A DNA stretch of 64,000 bases from the NCBI GenBank assembly GCA_949710005.1, contig OX453287.1:24124785-24188784 (forward strand), written 5' to 3'. A program made the translations under genes and the position numbers. The notes below the pieces were generated by a model. The model was not told the DNA's origin. It worked only from the letters and a program-made list of their open reading frames with translations, and did no database searches. Source of the DNA: Ricordea florida. Lineage: Eukaryota; Cnidaria; Anthozoa; Corallimorpharia; Ricordeidae. Shown here one piece after another: positions 22,301 through 34,300 of the stretch. Each line of letters opens with the position of its first letter. Within the stretch, counting starts at the first letter, position 1.

Positions 22301-25300
22301 CAAAATACCAGATCCCTGGCCGGTCTAAGATGGTCAAAGCTCAACTGCGTCGCGCTTTATTGGCGCACCCTCGAGCGCGCGTGGTGATAGAACGTGCAGA
22401 TATGCGGGCGAATTTCAATCTGTCGTCCCGAGATGTTGCCCTCGTGTGGTTGAGTGGAGATGCGACACTGAGGGCACAGCTTTGCGACGGAACCTTCTAT
22501 GCCGTTGATGATCAACTCCGGAGGGACTTTCAGGAACGCGGGCTGCCGCAAAAATTCGCAGCTCTTCGCGATGAAGTTCTTGACGCGCATTTCGATGACG
22601 TCATCTTGCGTACAAAGTATTTCTATTATACAGAGTTACGGGTCGCAGAGGCCCGACTGATTTACCGCGAGTGCCAGCTCGCCCACAATCGCTGGTTGGA
22701 AAATAGGGGCGGCGAATTTCTCCCTCTTTATGAAACAAGACAGTGTTTCTTTGAATTGGTGATCGACGCCCTCGCCATGTTCGAGCGGCAGGTGGAAGAT
22801 GTCGAAGAGTTTGGCGCGCCTAAATTCGGAGCAACCATGAATTGGTTGAGCTCGTTGTGGCTCGACTAACCCTACTATCCCCACTTTTTTCGGGCAGGTA
22901 ATTAGAGAGTAGTAACCAATAGACCACAAAAAATGGATGTAACGGTCGCTGACAGCCTGAAAAAAGAAAACTATTCCTCTATTTACCTATCGCAGTTAAA
23001 ACTCTTAGCAACCTCTTTCTTAGAAGACCCTCCAATTTCTCCCCATCCCAACCCAGAAAGCATCGAGGGGTATCTTTCAGCCAGCCCTCGACTTTGCCAG
23101 CGTGTGGTTTCTGGTGAGTTTGATCATCTTACATGGAATTTTCCAACTAACAGGCGAAAAGAGGGGTATAGACCAAGACCAATATCAAAAAGTAAAAGGT
23201 TGGCGTTGCAAAAATTGTTGATGAAAGAGTTTGGACTTGATTTACTCGAAAGAAAATCGATAGTAAACCTCGTGAATCGTATTGAGGACAACTTGAGTTT
23301 TGTCTCAGACTACCGCCGGCTTCCAAAGCTGATATGGTTGTTGAAAGTAATCTTCGAACTCCGAAAGGACCCCGAAAGAGCCGCCAGGTGCGACATTTCA
23401 CACATTCGACCGACGACGCTTCGAAAATACGACGCTCTATGGATCAAGCTGAAGTCATCGCTCAACATGGAAATAAAAGCCTAGATTCAAGCGAGTTTTT
23501 CTCGCATCTCTGCGACCAGTTCGCTGCGAATCTCGGTCCGCAGCTTTGTCAGATCGAGGTTTTCGTTTTTTGTCACAGCTTTTTGTTTAATCTCGCGCTT
23601 GAGTGTTTCATATTTTTCAACCTCGGAGAGAATGAGTTGAAATTCCGTAGCGCTGATTTGGTTATCCTGTAAGGCTTTCGAGACCAGGTCGTTGATGGTA
23701 CTCAACTTCGTCTCACCAATCGTGACGGTTCGCTCATGCTTGGAGATCTTTAAGGCGATACGTTTACTGACCCGGACCATTGTGGCTGACACGATTCCAA
23801 AGATGCCACCAATAGCACCCAGTGGAACCCCAACGACAATCCCAAGGCCGGTCAAAGAGGCGGCTAGGCCCGAAGCCGAAAGTATAACGCTCAGACTTCC
23901 AGTCGTCAAAGCTACCCCGTTTAGAATTGTCCGAGAGCGGGTATATTTTTTTCGAACGCCTTCATAGTGGGCGATACTGTTTTTTAGGGCGGTCTGAATG
24001 TCACAAATCTTTTGAAGCCGAAACGAATGCCCCTCATCGTTGGGGGCGGTGGGAACCTTTGGGTACAAACAATCAGATTCCATGTCCTATATACAGAGCT
24101 CCAACAAAACTTCTGCCCTGGTCGTCGGTACCGTCCAAACTCGAAAGAGATTTCTTTTTGTGGGGTCGACGGGGAGATAAAACGGTCGCAAATGCCACAC
24201 CGAAGGTCCTTGAAGCTTCAAAGGCTCGACCTTCGCCAGTAGATAGGAGGGTTTGCCCCTTTCATACGACTTGTTTGGGTCCACCAAATCGCAGTAGATT
24301 GAAACAGAGGGCGGCCCCCATTGTACAGGAACATGAATCAGAACGCGCGGGACTTCGGATATCTCCAACAAGTCGGCTAGCTTGCTGTCTAGGATCACCT
24401 GTACTTTCGAGAAGAAATACACTCCAGTAGCGGTTATCCGAAGTTCACAAGTGCCCGCGGCGACATCCTTTCCATGCCCATAGACAATTGCCTGTTGTAG
24501 ACAGTGGAGGTTGTACTCCCCCTTCGGAATTGAGACCAGAATGTTCCCTTTCGCTTTCCTGATCGTGGCAAAATCGGCGTTTCCTTCGCGAATGAGGTTC
24601 AATTTGTCCCATGAGTTGAGAGCGAAGAAATATATATCCATCGTTTTAAGTACTGTGAGCGTTATTTCAGGGATCTTCACGGTTCGAGCTGCGACACTCG
24701 AGAGCTCACCAACGACCGGAGGGTGAAGTTCGTTTACACCCTCGCTTGCCTCTATGCTGAGGGACATTTTATTTAACCGCGTATATATACATCATGGATC
24801 AATCCCACGAAATAGATCTTTGGTCTGTTCTAAAAACAGCGTTTCCAAAAAAGGCCGTAGAGTTCGGTAAAACCTTGGAAAAAATTAAATTTCCTAAACA
24901 GAGCAATTTTCCACAAGCTCTTCTTCTCCGCAGCCCGGACAAATACCCCGTGCCTGCCGTTCCGTTTGCTGAAACAGGCTCTGAAATCACACCGCTGCTT
25001 CGAGAGCTAGAGATCTTTGTTGATCCTAAAATTTCTTTCCAAGCAGGAGTCCGAGACTTCTGGAAGGAAACTACTATCACACATCGCTCGGCAATGGAGG
25101 CTCATCGTTGGCTTTCTTCTCCCACGTACGAATATTGGCCTCAGCAGCTGAACTTCGCCACATGGTGCGCAACTGCAGGGTGTGGGGTGTCGATTACCGA
25201 CCCGACCAATAAAACCTTCCCGCCCATAGTTCAGGGGTTGCTTCGCTTCCACGTATACTTCACCACCCGTCGTATCCTATTCGAGCTAGGCTGTCCCCTC

Positions 25301-28300
25301 CCCGGAGACAAGGCGTTCCAAAAAACAAACAACCCACTTCGCAAGTCCGCCTTTGAAAGTCTCTGCATCGAATTCGGTCTGCCTAGAGCCCCGGACTTTC
25401 GCTGGAAGGGCGGTCGTAACCACGGGCTTGGAGACGTGTTCGTGGATTATCCGGTCGAAGGTCCAAAGAACGAGTACGTCATCCGCCGTTATGACACCGA
25501 GTCCAACACATGGCCAGATAGCTTGAACCTCTTCTCAGATGAGGGTGGGAAAAAGAATAAAGGTAATCTGTTGGCATTTATCCGAAACGATGCCCACGGC
25601 GGAGTGCAATACAGCTGGTTTTCACCGAAAAAGGGTGAAGGTCTGACGGAGGCTGGCATGGGGCGTCTAAATCGTAGTATCGAGGCTTTAGTTTATTGCG
25701 TTCTTGGCTCGCAAGTCAAAACCCGATCTACTATCGTGGGGGCGAGCGGCAGTGCTGTTGAGACCCGCCAAATGTTTAGACAACTTCTAGAGGAGACAAT
25801 CGTAGTAAACGATATCTCCACCGGCATCCAGAACTATCAAAGGGCTTTGTCCGACGCTCGAGCGCAGCTGAATCTGGCTGTCGCCCCAGGGCTCTGGTTG
25901 CTCCCCAGCCGTCTTGTTATTAATTCAAACAGCGTTCTCGGGTACAACAACGAGCTCCAGAAAGCGACCAGTGATATGACCTTCGGGGGCAATCCGCGTG
26001 TGAACGGGCGGACACACCGTAGGATACGCCGCACGCCCGTTGCACCGAAAACAAAAGCCCCAACCCCCCTGCGGTCGAAAACAAAAGCCCCAGACCCCCT
26101 TGTACCGAAAATAACACCAAAAAGAAAAGAACCGGCCCCAACGGCGCACGAGCGAAATCTAGCTGCAGTCACTGTTGTGGCCGCAGGTACGACTTGGTGG
26201 TTGTTTAGGTAGACTTCTTCTTGTAGCGCTCGATGAGAAACACGACCACGGCTACGATCAAGAGCCAGGCGTTTTTCGCTAAGAAACCAACAGCTTCTCC
26301 GGCCGTGCGGAAGAGGAACGAGACAATGGCGCCTATGGCCCCAGGTAGTAGCTCCCCGATCTTTTTTCTGATGGCCTTCAGTCCCCGCCCCACCCCTTGC
26401 GCTACGCCGGCGAGCCCCCGCTGTAAAGCCCCCAAGATAACCCCAATGACCGTTCCAGCCGCTACGAGAACCCCCAGGACCCCTACTCCGTATTTCTTGA
26501 AAATAGCCCGAACGCGGTCCCGCAGAGACATTCGCTCCTCAACGGCTTCACTTTCTCGCTCGAGTTCTTGAATCTCTTCCTCGCGCACCGTAATCCGCGC
26601 CTCAGCGGCACGCCTATCTTCCGGTGAAGTATCGGTGGCGTCTCTTATCTCCTTGTCCTGTAGGTTTTGCTGCTCGAGCTCCTGAGTTCTGGCGTTATTC
26701 CGTTCCAAGATCTCGTCCGTGGATGGACCTAGACGTTCTTTCAATTCTTTAGAGAAGTTCTTCGTTAAAGTTCCAACGGAGGTTTTCAGTGTGCGCCACG
26801 TCGCGTTTTCGTCCAACCCATCACGAATCATAGTACGACCATCATCGCGCACGCCGATCTCGATTCCGTTAAGGAAGGCGAACTCGCTCTCCACCTCCAC
26901 CTCGGCGATCCATAAAGAGACTATTTACGTTGACATTCCCAGACTTCCAGTCGACACCGTCCTAGTTCCAGACACCCTAGCCCTTGTAGGCGAGGTGTCG
27001 TTAGGGGGATCGTCGAAGCACGCCAACAATCGCGTTGTCGACAACCTGGGGCGCTGTTTGATTAGGCGACGGATCGTCAAGATGGGCGATAAAACCCTAG
27101 AGGACCTGGAGCGCGCTGACCTTGTTGGAGCGTTCTCCGACCTGTGGCTGCCCACCGAAGAGCAAGCTAAACGTATCGAGCAAGGGATCCAGACAACCGC
27201 GGTCAACAAAATCCGCTCAGAGGCAGGAGACAAAGGCGATGTGGCAGGGGACGTCGCAATTGCCGAGGCCTTCCCAAAATATCGGCTACCACTTGATTTC
27301 GAGCTCTTGCGCACCCACGGTGTTCTCCATACGGCGAGTCTTCCACCAATTAGGTTGGAGCTCACCCTCGCCGCCGCAAAAGATGTCATCGTAAGCTCGG
27401 ATCCGACCAAGATTGGGAGCTACACACTAAAAAACATAGAACTGTTGTATCAGGTGATTGAGTCCCCCGGTTACGCACAGCACATCCCGAGCGTGGTTCT
27501 TTACAACCACATCTCGCACTACAAAGTGATCTCCTTTGCGAAGGCCACCGAGACAATTCTCACGGACAACATCCCCAGGCAGCTCAAAAGCTTTGTGGGT
27601 GTCCTGTTCCTGTTCGTCAACCAGTTCCCCGCGGGAGGACGACACAGCGAAGCCTTCCCGAACCCGGGCGTGACAAAGGTTGAGTTCGACTTAAATGGCG
27701 TCCCCAACACGCTGTACCCCAGCGGCATGCTCCCCGCAGATATTTGGGAGACCGCGCGAGCCGGCGCAGAGTGGTTGGTGCACCCCCCAGCTCCACTCTC
27801 GGTGGTCACCCCTACTGGGTTCTTCCATGACAAATACGGGATCTTTATCGATCTCCGCACGGCACGCGACCACCTCGTGCACGGCGACGGACAAGCAGCC
27901 CTCGGTCCGGGAAAAAATCTTCAGTTTCGGATCTATCGACAGACCGGCGGCGGTGGCACTGGCAACTGCCACATCTTCCTCCTAGGTGACGCAGCATTCG
28001 ACCTTGGAAGTCAAGTCGCTTACCATTAATCACCGCCCCTATATACTATGGATTGTCTCACAGACTTGATACCCGGCCATCTGCTTATCGTTGGTCCAAC
28101 GGCGTCCGGGAAGTCTAGACTGGTCGTCGAAGCTCTCCGCGGTCCTTTTAGTGGGAAGTTCCACGTCGTGTGTTTGATTTGCCCCACCTACGCTCACAAC
28201 AAAACATATCGGGGATTTGCCCTGAAGGACCCCGGCTTCGTCGCCCTGGCGCCATCGAACTCGGGTGGTGAAATTGAGAAGTGCCTCCGGTTGGCGGTCG

Positions 28301-31300
28301 CGGTCTTCGAAGGACGTGGCCAGGTGTTGCTTATTCTGGACGACTGCGCCGCCAGTGAGGACGTAAAAAGACATCGCAGCGCTTTGATCGAGCTGGCTTT
28401 CTCTGGCAGGCACAAGAATTTTTCAGTATGGCTTTTGACCCAACAATACACGAGCGTGGCAAAAGCGTTCCGGGAGAATGTAGCCGCGACGTTGACGTTT
28501 TACAGCCCGAGCGAGCTCGACGGGAAAACGCTTTGGGAGAACTACGGGGTGGGCCACTCGAAGGAGGAGCGACACCAAATGTTATCCGCGCTCAAGGAGC
28601 ATCCGTACGCCAGACTTTGCTTCCGTCTCCGCCATCCATTCGATATCGTGTTGGAAATCCCAGCCCCCAGCAAAATTGTTTCGGCGGATATATAGTCATG
28701 GATGACACCGTGCTGGATGAAATTCTCCGCGAAGAAGGGATATGTCCCAGCGAGCCTCCCGTAGACGATGCTCGGGACGAACGGGAGGCGCTGGCTATTC
28801 TCGCGGCCGCGGGCAATACCAAGGAGTACTTGGGGAAGGAGCTGTCGCTGGGCGACGTCCACAAGCTCTCGAGAAAAGGAGGTTGCTTCGCTCCATCTTC
28901 GTTACCAGGTGACCCTCGGAAAGCAGGTCGAGCACAGTCTCTCTAGCGGGGTTTTGAAGGTCGCGTGCAAGGCGGTCGGCCATTTGTTGGGAGCAGTAGG
29001 GAAAAAACTTGATTCCGAGCAGGCACTGTTAACAGACCTCCAGCCGGATGCTCTGATCCGACGTGAGTTGAGCTACGGAGCTGGCTGGATAGTCTGTATC
29101 TAGCGCATCTCAAGCAACAGCAGCAGCAGCCAAAGCTTACTCACCCGCCACCCGAGCCTGCGCGGCCTCGCGAAATTATGGAATAGATTTTTGTATTGTA
29201 TAGTCTCGATGGACAACAAAGTCGTAAACACTGTGGTCGAAGCGGCAACTCTGACAGGCATTGCTGCTGGTATTGGTTGGGTGGGGAAAAAGGTTCTCAA
29301 AACGCCTATGATCTCGGACCCTTCCTCGTCGATTGAAAACTACGCGAAGTGGGTTGCAGTTCTCTCGGGAGCCGTCGCAGCTAGGCAATACTTAGTCGAT
29401 AAAAAGATAATCCCAACTGAGTAGAGATGGTAAGCATAGCAGTTATGGTGGGTGGGGCTATCCTGAACGCTACGGCCTTCGTAGGTGGGTCGTATCTCGC
29501 TCGGGCGATTTCAGGGAAAGGTCCCAATGCAATGGCGGCTGAGCGTAAGCGTCACGACAAAGCTTTGGAAAAGTTCCAGGCTGACTGGGCTGCCTTTCAG
29601 AAACGCCGCGAGAATCTGGCAGATTGGGAAGTAGAGCAGGAACGCCTGCGCAATAGAGCTGACCAAGACACAGCCGCAACGAACCGCGCTCTCGACTTGT
29701 ACGCTAAAACCCATCCTCGTCCCACAGCGGTTGATGACCACGACGCCCCGCAATGGAGCGATTATTACTGTCCTTCGAGTTCCCAACGAACAGGTGAATT
29801 GGCCTATGTAGGGGGTGGGATGCTCGCCATTGGGTATACTGCTAGCCGATGGTTGTGAGACCACAATAGCTTTTTTCGCGATGGAGCTATAAACCAATGG
29901 AAAAGAAGCTGTCTGGCATCTACTACAGCCCTCAGGGCTATTGGAAGGGGCACGCCGCCTCGAAGAAGTTGGTGGACGCGGCTGGCACCTCTGAAGATGC
30001 CGCCCTGGCGTGGCTAAAAAAACAGGCAATGTGGCAGATCTACCTCCCGCCCCCGCAACACATACCAAGACCGAAGTTGAATGTCTCAACACCAAACGAG
30101 GTTCAATAGGCCGATCTTCTATTTCTACCTCATGACCGCCCGGGACGTGGGCGGAAGCTTTACAAATATGCGCTCACTGTGGTCGATGTTGCCTCGCGCT
30201 ACAAGGAGGCTGAGCCGTTGGCTTCAAAGGAAGCGAGAGAAGTCGCGGGAGCGTTGGAGCGCATCTACAAGCGAAGCCCTTTGTCCTGGCCCAATCTACT
30301 CCAGGTCGATCCAGGAAAAGAGTTCATGGGAGCTGTCTTACCTCTACTAGCTCGCCACAATACCGAAGTTCGGCGTGGCCGCGTGGATATCCACCGAGAC
30401 CAAGCGATCGTTGAGAGGTTCAACAGGACTCTAGCCGAGCGGTTGTTCGGTTACCAGTACGCCCAGGAGATGCTTCTTCCCGAAGGAGAAAGATCGGTAC
30501 AGTGGGTGGTTCGGTTGCCTGCGGTTGTCGAGGCTTTGAACAACGAACCGACGCGGTTGATCGGAAAAAAGCCGCAGGATGCCATCGAAGCCAAATCGGT
30601 GGTACAAAAATCTTCCGCTGTTGTACCGGGGAGGGCGATTGGTTTGGAGGAAGAGAGACTTTCCTCTGACGCCAGCGTACGATATTTATACCAGCCTGGT
30701 GAACAGGAGGGCGGGCGAAGACGCGCAACGGACCCAATTTGGAGCCTCGAGGTTCTCGAGCAAGAACGCGCGATTGTTCGGCCTGGCGAGCCTGTGGTCT
30801 ACTATCTCAGAGACGGGCCCAAACGAGGCTTTGTCCGCGAAGAGCTGCAGGTAGTGCTGTGGAATACCGAATTACCTCCTGAAGGTGTACTCAAGGGGTT
30901 CGGTGTGAATCCCGTCGGGTAGAACTCGTCTCTTGTCATAGTAGGCAGAGAGCCCGAGTTTCTCCTGGTGGTAAGTTGTCATCTTTCCGTGGTCCATCCG
31001 GAATCCCCGGTTTTCTGCCCGGTCGAGTGCTCCATACAGGGCTGCTTTGTAGCGCCCCCAAGTCAAGTCGTTGTCTTTTTTCGACATCCCCTTCGCCGAG
31101 GTTTTGCTTTTTCCTGTCCCATCGTCGACGTAGTACGCCTTGCTGCATAGAGCGATAGCCCGGGTTCCCTCGAACTCGAGTTTGAAAAGGCCCGGCGTCC
31201 GGCCGCTCCACTTGTCCCACGCGAGCCATTTCTTTTTGCAGCCCTCGAACTCTTCGCGGAGCTCGGGGCGGACGATGTCGTCCAGGTTTTTCCCGGCGAT

Positions 31301-34300
31301 TCCCATGTACAGCCTATCGGTATCCATCTGTAGGAGCTCGAAGGATCTTCGGTCTACGAAATGGTCCAGGAAGTCGTAGTAGAATTCTAGCATCCGTAGT
31401 TTGGCTAGCTGATAGACTGTGATTCCGATTTGGAACGGGCGGGTAATCTCGATCTTCTGCTTCCTCCTGTGGATCTCGTAGGCGGAACCTATTTCGTCGA
31501 GGTCCTCGAACCAGGAGGAGCGGAGAGCACGATCGACAACCGCTTCGTCATCTGTGTAGGAGACCAATGTGTGCCGCTCCAGCGCCTCGATGAATTTACC
31601 GTAGCAGCTATTCCCTAGTAGTTTGAAGAGATCGGCGAATAGTGCTTTGTCCTTGTTGGTATCCCCTTCTCGTCGAGCTTCTGTAACCTGGTCGACGAAC
31701 CAGCCGAAGATCTTTTGCGGTTTGTAGTTGATCGTCCGGTACACCGCGGTGACAACTAAACCGTGGGCGAGGTACCAGCGGAGCAGAGGGGTGTACAACA
31801 GAATCTTCTTCGCGGAAAGCGACAAGCTTCGGTTCTGTTGAGCGGGTTCGTCCCATTCGCTCGAGATAGTCCAGCATCTCTTGGGGAACCGCTTCGATGG
31901 GGATCTTCTTGCTGTGGAAGAGCGGGGGCATTTCTTCGAACTTTGACCAGAGTTGTTCGGGGACCTCGATGTCAACCTCGGCGAACCCGAACCACCTTCC
32001 TTCTCGTAGAGCCTCCACAAACCCGTCCGGACTATTGTAGTGGATCACCGTTCCCTCCCCGCAGGGCATAGGGGCTGCCATGGTAGAGAGGTAGAGCGCG
32101 TTTGCGTCGTAGCCGAGGATGCGTTGACATTGGTGGGCCTGGGCCGTAGGCTCGTATTGGTGCGACCGGATCCGCGAGACCCCCACCTCGTGGTAGCGGG
32201 TAAATACAATCGAAGGACCTCCGACAACCGCCGCTTTGAGCATGTCGTACGCTTCTTTGTTGGGGGCATACAGCTCGGGCGGGTTGGGGCTGCGAAGTGT
32301 GCCTCGCAAGACGAACCTCATCGACACCCCAGGGAGACTTACCGCATCTTTGAAGATGTCGATTCCATACGCGGTGTAGAAGTCTCGCATTTTGGCCAGG
32401 GCTTCGACGAAGGGCCCCACGTCGAGATTGTTGTAGTAGCGGAGCCAGTCCGCGAAGGTCTGCATCCCCTTGTCCCGAAATACCCGCTTGCAGTCTCGAT
32501 ATTCCGAAAGGGAAAGAAGATATTTGCCTTTCAGTTTCGAAAACCACTGTGGGTAGTCCGGTAGGCCAGGGAAGTCGAGCTTGTCGGGCGAGTCGAACCA
32601 TTCGTACGGAAACCAAGACTTCGTGAGAGTGCAACCGTAGGCTTTGACCCAAGCATCGTAGGTTTTGCCAGGACCGATGTAGTTCAAAACGTCCAGAAAT
32701 TTGAAGCCCGGAGTTGTGATAAACATAACCTGGTTTTCCTTACACCCCACTTTGATGGACTGGTCGGTCGTCTTGCAGATTTCTGGGACGAAGTGGTTCC
32801 GGATCAAGTTCAAATCGTACTTCCCCGAATTGAATCCAAGCACAGGGACTTGGTCGCACCACTCTTCGATCGCTTCCCGATACTTTTTTGGTAAGAGCTC
32901 GATGGTGTCGGGCAGGAACCTCGCGTTAACATGTTCGCGTATCCGAACGGCCGTCGTTCTAGCGCTCGAACAAATTCTTCGACCAACAACTCTGACCCTC
33001 GTACGCATAGGTGTTCGGGAGTCGGATCCAGGGTGTCTGATATGGAGACGGAGATAGGAACGTGGTCTCCCTCTATAGTCAAATCGGCGGTCGGTTTTTT
33101 CGCACTGGACTTGTCGAGGTAACTCTCGAAGTCATACACGATCGCGTGGGGGTAGGTCTCGGTTTTTTGTTCGAGGATGCGATCTTTTCTCCAAGGTTTA
33201 GGCTCCTCGTGCTGCCACCGAACCACAAGGCGAAACCCTGCAGCTCGGATTTTGGCTTCTCGCTCGAGCGTCTGTTGGTATGCTATCTCGCGTGTAACAG
33301 GGCTGCCCTTTTTCTTGGAAAGATTCCGAAGTTGCTCCTGGCGTTGCTTCGGCGATGGCAAACAGCGTTTGCACCCGTGCCATAGGCACCCGTTGAATTG
33401 GAAGACGGTCTTTGAAATGGGATCATAACCGTCTACGGCGAAACCTTCTATCACTCGTTCGCCTCCATGTCCACATAACTGGTGATGGATATGGATCCCT
33501 CTGGTGCGGGCTTCATACTCGAGCCATTGGACGGCTTGGACGCTATCCCGTTTTTGTGGGTAGAAGGCCTTCTCAAAGGCAGACGGCGGAGCTTCCACTT
33601 TCTCTCCTTTGCAGACAACTTTTGTCTCACCTTGGGTGCAACGCTCGGCGTGGCGATGGAGGTTGTTGGACTGTGTAAACCTTGCATTGCAATTCCCGCA
33701 CACGAACTTTTTCACGAGTTTCTGGATGTCGTGAATGAGAAACGCGTGCCCCTCGTAGACGCCGATCGTCATTGGTGGAGTGCCTACTTTTTCATAGTGA
33801 GCCGGGTGCCTCCGATGCAACCAATCTCCAGACTCTTGTGGTTCGTATACCCGGATCCCGAGCCGGAAGTGGGTCTCTACTTTCCGCAGCTCGTCCTGAG
33901 AAAAGCCCTTCGGGGGCCCAATCCCTGGGCAAGCCTCGGGCGAATGGTACATCTCTCTCGCAAGAGCTCGAGCTTGGCTGGTACAACGATCCACGCGCGC
34001 GCCACGATGGACCGCTATACACCGAAAGAGGCAGAGGTTATCTTCATATGTATCCAAGGAATACATCCCAGGCTTTCTCCTCAACCAATCTGGGAGTGGT
34101 CCTGTCCCCAACAAAGGCGCCTGCCTATCTACTACAACTTTTACCGTCACAGAGATAAACCGGATGAAGACCCACTTGGTGTTAGGGCGCTCGATTTGGT
34201 CACCAATCAAGAGCTTCTCGTCTTCCGCCTGCACCCAGTCTCTAGCTTGTGGTTCTAGGCGTTGAATCCAAGGACTGCCTTGTACTGTTTTGTGAAACAA

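Noticed and set aside
26719-26901. Extending the major capsid protein to 26719
   Set aside because: The start would be GTG, and the stretch is antisense to sensible coding of the coiled-coil membrane gene.
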